A program made the position numbers and the translations under genes. From contig JAEZIQ010000021.1 of the NCBI GenBank assembly GCA_023436605.1, positions 1 to 47,221 on the forward strand: a stretch of DNA of 47,221 nucleotides. The letters are read 5' to 3'. This stretch comes from Actinomycetes bacterium (lineage in GTDB: Bacteria > Actinomycetota > Thermoleophilia > Solirubrobacterales > 70-9). Of this stretch, positions 31,277-40,252 are shown one piece after another. The stretch's first letter is position 1; each line of letters starts with the position of its first letter. The notes under the pieces are model-generated. The model had not been told where the DNA came from. It made no database searches and was given only the letters and a program-made list of their open reading frames with translations.

Positions 31277-33364
31277 CTAGTTGCCCTTGCGCCGCAACCT
31301 GGTCTGGACGAGGCGCTGGACGGCATTGCTGCTCCGGGCCCTCATGGTCACCGGGTAGACGGTTCCCCGCTTGGCTCGCCAGGTGACTCGCACCGCGAAG
31401 GTGACCCGCCTCTGCGCCGACCCGGGGATCTGGCCGATGGTTCGGCAGCGATTGCCCTGAAGCTTCAGAACCCTCTGATTCAGGTTCGCGCAGACCTTCA
31501 CCTGATTGGCGGGCGAAAGTCCGAGGTTCTTGACCGTTGCGTTGATACGCACGACCTTGCCCTTCCTGACCGCTTTGTTGCGCGGAGTCGCGGTCATCTG
31601 CAGACGGGTGCCGGTGCCTCCACTGCCGGTCAGGTTTGTCACCAGGTCACCGGTCGGACTCTTGACCGTCACGGTCGCGTTGAACGAGCCGGCGGTCCGG
31701 GGCGAGAACCGGACACTGAACGTACAGGCACCACCCGCGATCAGTTCCCCAACACACGGGCCATCGTTGACGAGCGAGAACTCTCCCGCATCCGGTCCGC
31801 CGAGCTCGATTCCGGTCACCTCGCCCGGGGTCTCACCCGAGCTCCGCACCGTAATCGCGCCGTTCGAGCTGAACCCAAGGTTGATCCGGCCGAACACGAT
31901 CTGGGCAGGGCTCTTGCTGATGTTCGGGTCGGTGAAAACGGAGAGCATGGTGCCAGTCACCCCACCGGAGGTGCCGGTGAAGGCAGCCAGCGAAACGTTG
32001 GTGTCCGAGATCACGAAACCGGGGTCGGTGATGTCGTCGAAACCGGCCGGAGTCTCGGTCAGGACCAGGCTGTTCGAGAACCGGGTCCAGGAGCTGCTCG
32101 ATGCGGACGGGGTCTCCCAGCCGATGATTCCCACCTGGTTGTTGTTCGCCACGAAGACTGGATCTTCGGTACCGGTCAGCCCAGAAGCGGCAGAGCCCCA
32201 GCCGAAGGTGGTGTTGTTGGGCAGGTAACGGGCCGATTCAAGGATCGAAGTGCCGCCGCCCTGGTCCCGCTGCCACATCAAGATGGGCAGGCTCCCGGCC
32301 GGTGCGATCATCCGCAGGTTGTCAACAACGATCGGGGCACCCTCGACCACCGGGGTCTGGGCCAGGGTAGACACGAAGAGTGGAGCGTCCGGATTGAGGG
32401 GACCCGGCGCCATTGCGCGGATCTGTTCTACTGTCCAGCTCGAGTAAGGCGTGTCGTCCGGATCGTCGTCCTTACGTTCAGGGTCGTCGTCCACTTGACC
32501 GTTCACCCTCACGTCGGTGCGATACCGAATCCAGCCCATGGTGATCAGGCCGTCCCGACCGAAGACCACGTTGACGTCGTGTGGATCGCCACCGGTGCCC
32601 GGGCTGGCAGGACTCAGCGCCGTGTATAGCCCGGCCAGGGTGTCGTCGGTGTTGATCTCGCGGGAGTAGACGTTGGCGGTGGCACCGGCTCCCTGGGCCC
32701 AGCCGGACACGTAGGTGTTTGTTCCGGACGCGGCGATGTCCGGCACGTCGGCCGATCCGTTGGCCGTGTCCGAAAGATCGTGGATCGTGCCGGAAGTTCC
32801 GTCGGCTGCGATCTTCACTGCCTGGATGGTCCAGAGCGACCCGTTGTACTTGCGCCAGGCGATGCCGGCACTGCCGTCACTCCCGAGGGCGATGTCGATG
32901 TCGGCGGCAGGTTGTCCCGCCGGGCCGACGGCGGACCGGGTCTCGATCGGCCCGAGCGTGCCGTCGCCGGCGATGCTGCGGGAGACGACCGTGTCGTCTA
33001 GCGCCGAAAGGTTGAGCCAGGCGACCATGGCCGAACCGTCAGGCCGGGCGGCGATGACCGGGTCGGTCGCGTCCATGATCGGCGAGGAAAGGGTCTGAAC
33101 CGGACCAGCGCTTCCATCGCTGGTGACCCGGGTTCCCTGGATCACGTCGAAGCCGGCCACATTGCGCTTCCAGACGACCCAGGAAGTGCCGTCGGAGCCA
33201 CCCGCGATACGGGTCTGGCTGGTGTTCGTTCCCAGCCCTGAGATGTTCTGCGGCGTGCTCCAGCCGGCGCTGGCTGTTGCCGGGACCAGGAGAAGCAGGA
33301 AGACCAAGACCGGCGCCAAAAGCACCCGTCGAAATGATCCGTTGATTGCAACGCCTTCCCGCAA
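31277..33364 (-). CDS. Large secreted propeller-like protein with Ig-like domains
   Basis: The protein has 695 residues, with a signal peptide ending near VPATASAG. Residues about 35-430 hold repeats such as DGTSWVVWKR, DGSAMVAWLN and DGSAGIAWRK, each ending in an aromatic strand, which suggests a beta-propeller. A choice-of-anchor-D Ig-like domain follows (INLGFSSNGAITVRSSGETPGEVTGIELGG...CVGELIAGGACTFSVRF). A CARDB/DUF11-like domain with two Cys ends the protein (ATVKNLGLSPANQVKVCANL...). Unlike copies A-C there is no Gly-X-Y tract. The TTG start follows GGAGG by six bases. Confidence 0.78.
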   Translation of the reverse strand: MREGVAINGSFRRVLLAPVLVFLLLLVPATASAGWSTPQNISGLGTNTSQTRIAGGSDGTSWVVWKRNVAGFDVIQGTRVTSDGSAGPVQTLSSPIMDATDPVIAARPDGSAMVAWLNLSALDDTVVSRSIAGDGTLGPIETRSAVGPAGQPAADIDIALGSDGSAGIAWRKYNGSLWTIQAVKIAADGTSGTIHDLSDTANGSADVPDIAASGTNTYVSGWAQGAGATANVYSREINTDDTLAGLYTALSPASPGTGGDPHDVNVVFGRDGLITMGWIRYRTDVRVNGQVDDDPERKDDDPDDTPYSSWTVEQIRAMAPGPLNPDAPLFVSTLAQTPVVEGAPIVVDNLRMIAPAGSLPILMWQRDQGGGTSILESARYLPNNTTFGWGSAASGLTGTEDPVFVANNNQVGIIGWETPSASSSSWTRFSNSLVLTETPAGFDDITDPGFVISDTNVSLAAFTGTSGGVTGTMLSVFTDPNISKSPAQIVFGRINLGFSSNGAITVRSSGETPGEVTGIELGGPDAGEFSLVNDGPCVGELIAGGACTFSVRFSPRTAGSFNATVTVKSPTGDLVTNLTGSGGTGTRLQMTATPRNKAVRKGKVVRINATVKNLGLSPANQVKVCANLNQRVLKLQGNRCRTIGQIPGSAQRRVTFAVRVTWRAKRGTVYPVTMRARSSNAVQRLVQTRLRRKGN

Positions 33365-33443
33365 AAGAACCCTCCGTCCCTAGAACTGTCGGGTCAGTGT
33401 ATTACCCGGAACACCGGGAAACCGCGAGGGTCGCGGTCCCGGT

Positions 33444-36074
33444 CTACTCAGCCGCTGATTCGGTGGCCGGGCCGTCGGAAGCTTCCGGCTTTCCGGTCGG
33501 GGGCTCGCTCGATCCCGAACCGGACGATCCGGCTCCGACGCCAACCTTTTCACCGTCGTCGTCCTTCTTCTTCGGCTTGCGGCGCGGCTTGGTGATCTTC
33601 AGTTTGAGCGGCTTGTCTTCCTCGTCTCCGGACTCGTCCCGGGTCACCGTCACCAGCGATCCGGCGACCGAGTCGCCACCGCCGGCCTTCAGCACCTCGT
33701 CGGCGAGCGGATCCTCGATGTAACGCTGGATCGCGCGGCGCAGCGGACGGGCACCCATCGACGGGTCCCAGCCCTTGTCGGCCAGGAAGTCCTTGGCGCC
33801 GTTGTCGAGTTCGAGCATAAGCTCGTGCTCGGCCACCTGGTTGCGGACCCGGGCCAGCATCAGCTCGATGATCTCGCGCACTTCCTCGCGGCTCAGCTTG
33901 TGGAAGACGATCACTTCGTCAATCCGGTTGAGGAACTCCGGCCGGAAGACCTTCCGGAGCTCGCTCATGATGCGGCCCTTCATGTCGTCATAGGTGATGC
34001 CGGTGTCGTCGGAAACCGTGAAGCCGATGCCCTGGTTGCGGGCGATCTCGTTGGCCCCGATGTTCGAGGTCATGATGATGATCGCGTTGCGGAAGTCCAC
34101 GGTCCGACCCTGCGAGTCGGTCAGACGGCCGTCCTCGAGGATCTGAAGCAGGATGTTGAAAACATCCGGGTGGGCCTTCTCGATCTCGTCGAGCAGCAGG
34201 ACCGAGTAGGGCTTGCGCCGTACGGCCTCGGTCAGCTGGCCGCCCTCGTCGTAGCCGACGTAACCGGGGGGCGAACCGACCAGACGACTGACCGCATGCT
34301 TCTCCATGTACTCGGACATGTCGATGCGGACCATCGAATCCTCGTCGCCGAAGAGGAACTCGGCCAGGGTCCTGGCCAGCTCGGTCTTGCCGACGCCGGA
34401 GGGTCCGAGAAACACGAACGAACCGGCCGGCCGCTTGGGATCCTTGATCCCGGCACGGGAGCGACGGATCGCCTTGGAGACGGCTTCGATCGCCGCTTCC
34501 TGGCCGATCACACGCTTGTGGAGCTCGCTCTCCATCTGGATCAGCTTCTTGGTCTCGGCTTCGGTCAGCTTGAAGACCGGAATCCCGGTCCACATCGAGA
34601 CGATGTCGGCGATCTCTTCCTCGCCGAGCACCGGGCGTTCGCCCTCCTCCCCTTCGGCCCACTCTTCTTCGAGCTGGCGCTTGCGGGTCGTGAGCTGACG
34701 TTCGGTGTCCCGCAGGTTCGCGGCCTTCTCGAACTCCTGGGCCTCGATTGCGGCTTCCTTCTCGCGGCGGGCGGTCTCGATCTCTTCCTCGAGATCGCGG
34801 TAAACCGGCGGCGCGGTCATCGACTTGATCCGCATCCTTGAGGCGGCTTCGTCGATCAGGTCGATCGCCTTGTCAGGCAGGAAACGGTCGGAGATGTAGC
34901 GGTCGGCCAGCTCAGCGGCGGCCTCCAGCGCGTCATCGGAAATCTGGACCTTGTGGTGCTGCTCGTAGCGCTCGCGCAGGCCTTCGAGGATCTTCACGGT
35001 CTGTTCCGGGGTCGGCTGATCGACCCGGATCTGCTGGAAGCGACGTTCCAGGGCGGAGTCACGCTCGAGGTACTTGCGGTACTCGTCGAGCGTGGTCGCT
35101 CCGATGGTCTGGATCTCGCCACGGGCGAGGGCCGGCTTGAGGATCGAGGCCGCGTCGATCGCGCCCTCGGCCGCACCGGCTCCGACCAGGTTGTGGATCT
35201 CGTCGATGAACAGGACGATGTCGCCGCGCTGCGCGATCTCCTTCATCACCTTCTTGAGCCGTTCCTCAAACTCGCCGCGGTACTTCGAACCGGCGACCAG
35301 GGCGGCCAGGTCGAGCGTGTAGATCTGTTTGCCCCTCAGCATCTCGGGCACTTCGCCCTTGATGATGCGGGCGGCCAGGCCTTCGACCACAGCGGTCTTG
35401 CCGACCCCGGGTTCGCCCAGCAGCACCGGGTTGTTCTTCGTGCGGCGGGAAAGGATCTGCATGATCCGCTCGATCTCGGTCTCCCGACCGACCACCGGAT
35501 CAAGCTTGCCGTCTTCGGCCAGCTTGGTCAGGTTGCGGCCGAACTGGTCGAGCAGCTTCGAGGACTTCTTGCCTCCGCCCTCGCCCTGGCTCGAGCTCGT
35601 CGACCCACCGCTGCCACTCTGGCCGGGACGACGGCCGCCGGGGCCGGAAAGCATGCGGATTACCTCGTTGCGGATCTTGTCCGAATCGGCGTCGAAATCG
35701 AGCAGGATGCGGGCCGCGACGCCCTCGTTCTCACGAACCAGACCGAGCAGGATGTGCTCGGTGCCGATGTAGTTGTGGCCGAGGCTGAGCGCCTCGCGCA
35801 GGGCCAGTTCGAGCACCTTCTTCGCCCGGGGCGTGAAGGGGATCTGGCCGGAAGTGACTTCTTCGCCGGAGCCGACGATCCGGACCACCTGTGCCCGGAC
35901 GCGCTCAACCGTGATCTCGAGAGACTCGAGGACCCTCGCGGCCAGGCCCTCCTCCTCGCGCAGCAATCCGAGCAGGATGTGCTCGGTGCCGATGTAGTTG
36001 TGCTTGAGCGTCCGCGCTTCTTCCTGGGCGAGGACAACTACCTGACGTGCGCGTTCTGTGAATCTCTCGAACAA
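33444..36074 (-). CDS. clpC: ATP-dependent Clp protease ATPase subunit ClpC
   Basis: The protein has 876 residues. Two N-terminal Clp_N repeats (both with HNYIGTEHILLGL) bind adaptors. AAA domain 1 has Walker A GEPGVGKTA. The middle region has a UVR-type helix (EEEIETARREKEAAIEAQEFEKAANLRD). AAA domain 2 has GPSGVGKTEL. The C terminus carries an extra tail of about 50 residues, basic then Gly/Ser/acidic. ClpC unfolds proteins for ClpP. The start is the TTG at 36074. The 200-base leader holds a TATACT -10 box and a small palindrome; no CtsR, CIRCE or HAIR element was found. Confidence 0.96.
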   Translation of the reverse strand: MFERFTERARQVVVLAQEEARTLKHNYIGTEHILLGLLREEEGLAARVLESLEITVERVRAQVVRIVGSGEEVTSGQIPFTPRAKKVLELALREALSLGHNYIGTEHILLGLVRENEGVAARILLDFDADSDKIRNEVIRMLSGPGGRRPGQSGSGGSTSSSQGEGGGKKSSKLLDQFGRNLTKLAEDGKLDPVVGRETEIERIMQILSRRTKNNPVLLGEPGVGKTAVVEGLAARIIKGEVPEMLRGKQIYTLDLAALVAGSKYRGEFEERLKKVMKEIAQRGDIVLFIDEIHNLVGAGAAEGAIDAASILKPALARGEIQTIGATTLDEYRKYLERDSALERRFQQIRVDQPTPEQTVKILEGLRERYEQHHKVQISDDALEAAAELADRYISDRFLPDKAIDLIDEAASRMRIKSMTAPPVYRDLEEEIETARREKEAAIEAQEFEKAANLRDTERQLTTRKRQLEEEWAEGEEGERPVLGEEEIADIVSMWTGIPVFKLTEAETKKLIQMESELHKRVIGQEAAIEAVSKAIRRSRAGIKDPKRPAGSFVFLGPSGVGKTELARTLAEFLFGDEDSMVRIDMSEYMEKHAVSRLVGSPPGYVGYDEGGQLTEAVRRKPYSVLLLDEIEKAHPDVFNILLQILEDGRLTDSQGRTVDFRNAIIIMTSNIGANEIARNQGIGFTVSDDTGITYDDMKGRIMSELRKVFRPEFLNRIDEVIVFHKLSREEVREIIELMLARVRNQVAEHELMLELDNGAKDFLADKGWDPSMGARPLRRAIQRYIEDPLADEVLKAGGGDSVAGSLVTVTRDESGDEEDKPLKLKITKPRRKPKKKDDDGEKVGVGAGSSGSGSSEPPTGKPEASDGPATESAAE

Positions 36075-36207
36075 GTTTCTCTTCTACCTCAAACCTCGTA
36101 GGTTGGCTGAGTATCGGTCATCGGTCGGTCGGTTACTGCGGTGAATTGGAACAACTTCTCTCTGGTGCGTCTTTTTGAGTCGGCAAAGTGCCGGTTGCCC
36201 GATCCCT

Positions 36208-36223
36208 GTTTCAGTCGTGAAAC
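36208..36223. promoter_or_regulatory. Short palindrome in the clpC leader
   Basis: GTTTCA - GTCG - TGAAAC is a perfect 6-bp inverted repeat about 140 bases upstream of clpC and 47 bases downstream of its predicted -10 box. It is a possible operator, though it is short enough to occur by chance. Confidence 0.3.
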
Positions 36224-36269
36224 TCCTTGGGATCTGACCTCCGGTCTTTGAGGATCGAGCGAATAAGCC

Positions 36270-36298
36270 AGTATAACGGGGCGCACCTTCCGGCCGAA
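36270..36298 (-). promoter_or_regulatory. Predicted clpC promoter
   Basis: On the minus strand TTCGGC, a 17-base spacer and TATACT form a sigma-70-like promoter with a good -10 and a weak -35. It would give a leader of roughly 190 bases, one of the longest in the window. Confidence 0.45.
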
Positions 36299-36358
36299 CG
36301 GCACACCGGCTGGCGTCAAAACTAGATGGAGTTCACTCGGGAGGGCGATCCGGCCCGA

Positions 36359-37219
36359 TCACTTCAGGCGATACCTGGTGAAGCCCAGGTAGAGAAATTC
36401 CGAGCTGCTGATCCGGTCGAGGATCGCCACGCCATTTCCGGTCCTGGAATGGTCGGGGTCCCGAACCGAATCGGTTCCGCCACCGCCGACGATCCGGTCC
36501 CGGGCGCGGTCCTTGTTGTTTTCGAACCAGTCGCTGCCCGGCCCGCCGAGCAACAGATCCGATCCGGCCCCGCCCTGGATGGTGTCCCGGCCCGGCCCGC
36601 CTACGATGCGGTCATTTCCGGCCGGTTTCGCGTACGGCCGGCCGAAGACACCGTCACGCCAGAAGTCGCCGCGCAGGTCGTCGTCACCGCTCCCGCCCAC
36701 GAGAACATCGTTTCCGCCCTCGCCCTGGAGCATGTCGCGGCCCGGACCGCCAATCAGGACGTCGTTTTTCCTGCCTCCGTAAAGAGAGTCGCTGCCCGGC
36801 CCGCCGTCGGCCCGTACCTGTAGCGACTTGTCCACGATGAGGCTGTCGATACCTCCTCCAAGCGAGGCGATCACGGACCTGAACCCGCCTTTGTCGCGCT
36901 TGCAGTAGACGGCCCCCCGGCCGAACTGCCAGCACTCGCCCGTCCTGCTGTCGGCGGCCACCCTCAAGCCGCCCTCGATGATCGAGACCGACCAGATGGG
37001 GACCTCGGGGTCGTCCCAGTTTCCGTTCTCCGGGATAGCGCTGTAGGCGGTCACCATCACGCTCTCGATGCGCTTGGTTCCCTTGATGACCAGGGTCGGT
37101 TTGCCGTTGACATCAACGACTCCGGCCGTTGCGTTGGCGGCCTGGGCGGTAGTGGAGGTTGCGGCAATGCCAAGAGCGGCAACCGCCAGGACCATCAGGG
37201 CGAGGGCAAATTTCTTCAT
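36359..37219 (-). CDS. Secreted RTX-type (calcium-binding repeat) protein
   Basis: The protein has 286 residues. The signal peptide is MKKFALALMVLAVAALGIA..., ending near TTAQA. Residues about 135-255 hold RTX nonapeptides such as GGPGSDSLYGG, GGPGRDMLQGEGGNDVLVGGSGDDDL and GGAGSDLLLGG, which bind calcium in a parallel beta-roll. The N-terminal 120 residues have no recognised domain; two Cys are present (GECWQFGRGAVYC). No protease or lipase domain and no type I secretion genes are present. It lies between lysS and clpC, where Firmicutes carry ctsR and mcsAB. Confidence 0.83.
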   Translation of the reverse strand: MKKFALALMVLAVAALGIAATSTTAQAANATAGVVDVNGKPTLVIKGTKRIESVMVTAYSAIPENGNWDDPEVPIWSVSIIEGGLRVAADSRTGECWQFGRGAVYCKRDKGGFRSVIASLGGGIDSLIVDKSLQVRADGGPGSDSLYGGRKNDVLIGGPGRDMLQGEGGNDVLVGGSGDDDLRGDFWRDGVFGRPYAKPAGNDRIVGGPGRDTIQGGAGSDLLLGGPGSDWFENNKDRARDRIVGGGGTDSVRDPDHSRTGNGVAILDRISSSEFLYLGFTRYRLK

Positions 37220-37246
37220 CTCGCTGAGAAACCAGGATTGGTCACA

Positions 37247-38746
37247 TCAGTCGCGCATCGCCGGGAAAAGAACCACTTCCCGAAGCGAAGCGGAACCGGT
37301 CAGCATCATGACCAGGCGGTCGATGCCGAGCCCGACGCCGCCGGTCGGGGGCATGCCCTGTTCGAGCGCCTCGATGAATGACTCGTCGAAGGGCTGGGCC
37401 TCTTCGTCGCCGCGGTCGATCTCGGTCGCCTGCTGTTCGAAACGGCGCCGCTGCTCGTCCGGGTCGTTCAGTTCGGTGAAGGAGTTGGCGATCTCGACTC
37501 CGCCGATGAATGCTTCCCAGCGCTCGACGACCCCGGGCTTGTCCCGGTGCTGTTTGGCGAAGGGAGAGAGCTCCTCGGGGTAGTCGAGGATGAAGGTCGG
37601 CTCGACCAGGGTAGGTTCGACCTTCTTCGAGAAGACGGTGTCCACGAGTTTGCCCCAGCCGGCCGTCTCGTCTTCATTGCCGATCGCTTCCGATAGAGCG
37701 TCGCGGTCGGTCAGCTCGTCAATGTCGATCCCGGCGTGTTCGAGGATGGCATCACGCAGAGTGACCCGACGCCAGGGCGCGGCGAGGCTGATCGTCCGGC
37801 CGTCACGCTCGATTTCGGCCTTGCCGAGCACCTTCTCGGCGACGCCCGAAACCAGCTCCTCAAGCTCGGCCGCCGTGTCGTTGTAGTCGGCGTAAGCCTC
37901 GTACCACTCGAGCATCGTGAATTCCGGGTTGTGCTTCATCGAGATGCCTTCGTTACGGAAGTCCTTGCCCAGCTCATAGACCTTGTCGATGCCACCGACC
38001 ACGCAACGCTTCAGATAGAGCTCGGTCGCGATTCTCAGGAAGAGCTGGCGGTCCAGCGCGTTGTGATGGGTAACGAAGGGCCGGGCAAGGGCACCGCCAT
38101 AAAGTGGCTGAAGTACCGGGGTCTCGACTTCGAAGAAACCGTGGTCATCGAGCCAGCGTCGAACCTCGCTCACGGTCCGGGCACGGATCCGGAAGACCTC
38201 ACGCGAATCTTCGTTGGCGATCAGGTCGAGTTCACGCCGGCGGTATCGGGTCTCCGTGTCCTCGAGACCGTGGAACTTGTCGGGCGGGGGCCTGAGCGCC
38301 TTGGTCAGGACGACCCAGTCCTTCGCTTCCAGTGAAAGCTGGCCACGTCGGGTGACGATAGCCCTGCCTTCCACCCCGATGAAGTCACCGAGGTCGAGGT
38401 CCTCGAGCAGGTCGTAGGCCTCGCCAAGCACATCGGCCTTGGCGTGGATCTGGATCTGTCCGGACGCGTCCCGAAGATCGATGAAGGCAGCCTTGCCGTG
38501 TCCCCGGCGCCCCGTGATCCGCCCGGCTACCCGGTGGACCGAGTCGGTTTCGGCGCCCGCCTCGAGTCCCTCGTGGGCTGAAAGGACGTCGCCGATCTCT
38601 TCCCGGTCCGGGAAGGACGGCGGAAACGGGTTGACCCCGGCCGCGCGCAGCCGGTCCAGTTTCTCCCGCCGCTCGGCGAGGATGCCGGCGAAACCCTCGC
38701 CCGCACCAGCCTCCGGGCCGCTCTCCTGGTTCTCCGATTCAGACAT
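37247..38746 (-). CDS. lysS: Lysine-tRNA ligase (class II)
   Basis: The protein has 499 residues, at family length. The N-terminal anticodon-binding OB fold runs over about 60-160. Class II motif 2 is FRNEGISMKHNPEFTMLEWYEAYADY, and motif 3 is GLGIDRLVMMLTGSASLREVVLFPAMR. It charges tRNA-Lys. It lies 22 bases after greA, so it is probably co-transcribed from the greA promoter. Confidence 0.96.
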   Translation of the reverse strand: MSESENQESGPEAGAGEGFAGILAERREKLDRLRAAGVNPFPPSFPDREEIGDVLSAHEGLEAGAETDSVHRVAGRITGRRGHGKAAFIDLRDASGQIQIHAKADVLGEAYDLLEDLDLGDFIGVEGRAIVTRRGQLSLEAKDWVVLTKALRPPPDKFHGLEDTETRYRRRELDLIANEDSREVFRIRARTVSEVRRWLDDHGFFEVETPVLQPLYGGALARPFVTHHNALDRQLFLRIATELYLKRCVVGGIDKVYELGKDFRNEGISMKHNPEFTMLEWYEAYADYNDTAAELEELVSGVAEKVLGKAEIERDGRTISLAAPWRRVTLRDAILEHAGIDIDELTDRDALSEAIGNEDETAGWGKLVDTVFSKKVEPTLVEPTFILDYPEELSPFAKQHRDKPGVVERWEAFIGGVEIANSFTELNDPDEQRRRFEQQATEIDRGDEEAQPFDESFIEALEQGMPPTGGVGLGIDRLVMMLTGSASLREVVLFPAMRD

Positions 38747-38768
38747 TGCCGGTCACCCGACCCGGACC

Positions 38769-39248
38769 TCAGGCAGCTTCGATCTTGGTGATCTTGAACT
38801 GCTTTTCCGGACCCCGCGGGGCCGGAACGGTGACGATCTGGTTGACCTTGCCACCGATCAGGGCGGCCCCGATCGGAGACTCACTCGAAAGCTTGCCCTG
38901 GGCCAGGTCGGCCTCGGTCGAACCCACGATCTGGAACTTCTTCGAATCGCCGGAATCCTGGTCCTTGATGTGAACGATCGAGCCAAAGGAAACCTCGCTC
39001 TTGTCGGCGGAGCCTTCCTCGACCACGGTGGAACGGCGCAGGCGCTCCTCGAGCTGGACGATCTGGGCTTCGAGCTGGGCCTGCTCGTTCTTGGCGTCGT
39101 CGTATTCGGCGTTCTCGGAGATGTCACCGAAGTCACGGGCCTCCTTGATCCGATCGGCCACCTCACGGCGGCGCACGGTCGACAGGTACTCGATTTCCTC
39201 CTCGAGCTTCTTCAGACCTTCGGGCGTGATTTCAGACTGACGACTCAC
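38769..39248 (-). CDS. greA: Transcription elongation factor GreA
   Basis: The protein has 159 residues from the GTG at 39248 (MSRQSEITPEGLKKLEEEIEYL), nine bases after GAGAGG. The upstream TTG at 39257 directly abuts the Shine-Dalgarno sequence and is less likely. The N-terminal coiled coil (with acidic tip GDISENAEYDDAKNEQ) and C-terminal FKBP-like domain (SPIGAALIGGKVNQIVTVPAP) are complete. It rescues backtracked RNA polymerase by stimulating transcript cleavage. Confidence 0.95.
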   Translation of the reverse strand: MSRQSEITPEGLKKLEEEIEYLSTVRRREVADRIKEARDFGDISENAEYDDAKNEQAQLEAQIVQLEERLRRSTVVEEGSADKSEVSFGSIVHIKDQDSGDSKKFQIVGSTEADLAQGKLSSESPIGAALIGGKVNQIVTVPAPRGPEKQFKITKIEAA

Positions 39249-39257
39249 AGGTATCAA

Positions 39258-39351
39258 CCTCTCTTGGGACTGCCGGGGTAACCAGCCCGGCCCTGAAAAT
39301 GACGAACGCCCTGAGCGGCACCAAGGGCACCGGCAGGGCAGCGGACGGGCG
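39258..39351 (-). other. Structured greA leader
   Basis: On the minus strand the leader between the predicted promoter and greA can form GCCCTG...CAGGGC (20-nt loop) and GCCGGG...CCCGGC (8-nt loop) hairpins. No known riboswitch fold was recognised. Confidence 0.3.
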
Positions 39352-39378
39352 ATTATAACGAGGAGCGCGCTTTGTCCA
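39352..39378 (-). promoter_or_regulatory. Predicted greA-lysS promoter
   Basis: TGGACA, a 15-base spacer and a perfect TATAAT lie on the minus strand within the last codons of the preceding hydrolase gene. The spacer is short, but both boxes are near consensus. It would give a leader of about 97 bases before greA. Confidence 0.6.
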
Positions 39379-40252
39379 GCGATTCCTTCACGACCCGGGC
39401 GAAGCGCTCCGGGTCCTCGACCTGCGGGTAATGACCGATTTGTGGCATCCGGACCACCGGCAGGTCAGGTCTCATCTCGAGCAGGCCTTCGAGAATGTCG
39501 GGCACGGCGACCGGGTCCTGCATCCCCCAGGCCAGCTGCAGGTCGCCGTCCCAGCGGGAAATCGCGCCGTGCCAGCGATCGGCATAGATCACCCGTTCGT
39601 CCATGTAGGAGACCAGCTTGTGACCGAGGCGATTGCCGTCGTTCCAGGTCATCAGGCTCCAGTAGTCGGCCGCGTCAGCATCAGTCATCGGATGCGCGAC
39701 CCCGAAAACCGACGCGAACTGTCGCCGGAAGAAAGCCTCGTTGGAGAAGCGGGCAGCGAGCGGACCGAGGGGCCCCCGGAGCAGTTTCTGCGCGAGGGTC
39801 GGGTTCGAGCGCTCAACCAGGATCGAGCCATTGAAGAGCAGTACCCCAGCCAGCTCGAAGCGGAGTTCGCCGGCCAGATCGCGGGCAAGGAGTTCGGTCG
39901 CGACCGAAGCTCCGAAGTCATGCGCGCAGATGAAAGCGGGCTTGTCGTTCCAGCGGCGGCAGATCAGCTCCTCGGCCAGATCGGCCTGCCAGGAGAGCGT
40001 GTAGGAGTGTTCCCGCGGCTTGTCGGAGAAGCCGAACCCGAGAAAGTCGAAGGCGAGGATCGCCCGGTCGGGCATCAGGTCGACCAGGTACCGCCAGTCA
40101 TACGAGCAGGTCGGGAAGCCGTGGAGCAGGACCAGCAGGGGGCCGTCCCCGTCCTGGAAGTAAGTGTGGATCTGGCGATCCCGGAATTCCTCCAGGCGAC
40201 CCTTGAGGCGCCAGGTTTCGACTCGGTCTGAGACTGAACTCGCGGGTGTCAC
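39353..40252 (-). CDS. Alpha/beta-hydrolase of the haloalkane dehalogenase / epoxide hydrolase type
   Basis: The protein has 299 residues. The oxyanion region is HGFPTCSYDWRYL (44-56). The nucleophile is an Asp (Asp112 in AHDFGAS), as in haloalkane dehalogenases and epoxide hydrolases rather than esterases. The C-terminal His is in QIGHYPQVEDPE (about His274). The substrate cannot be predicted. The GTG at 40252 overlaps the dusB stop as GTGA, so translation is coupled. Longer upstream reading would lie inside dusB. Confidence 0.85.
   Translation of the reverse strand: MTPASSVSDRVETWRLKGRLEEFRDRQIHTYFQDGDGPLLVLLHGFPTCSYDWRYLVDLMPDRAILAFDFLGFGFSDKPREHSYTLSWQADLAEELICRRWNDKPAFICAHDFGASVATELLARDLAGELRFELAGVLLFNGSILVERSNPTLAQKLLRGPLGPLAARFSNEAFFRRQFASVFGVAHPMTDADAADYWSLMTWNDGNRLGHKLVSYMDERVIYADRWHGAISRWDGDLQLAWGMQDPVAVPDILEGLLEMRPDLPVVRMPQIGHYPQVEDPERFARVVKESLDKARSSL

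Noticed and set aside
31142..32629. 495-codon plus-strand frame after the lytic transglycosylase
   Set aside because: Antisense to the secreted propeller gene and lacking any recognisable motif.
36089..36319. 76-codon minus-strand frame in the clpC leader
   Set aside because: It starts upstream of the predicted promoter and has no ribosome-binding site or recognisable domain.
36075..36358. CIRCE, HAIR or CtsR operator for clpC
   Set aside because: No match with the TTAGCACTC, CTTGAGT or GGTCAAA half sites in the proper arrangement was seen.
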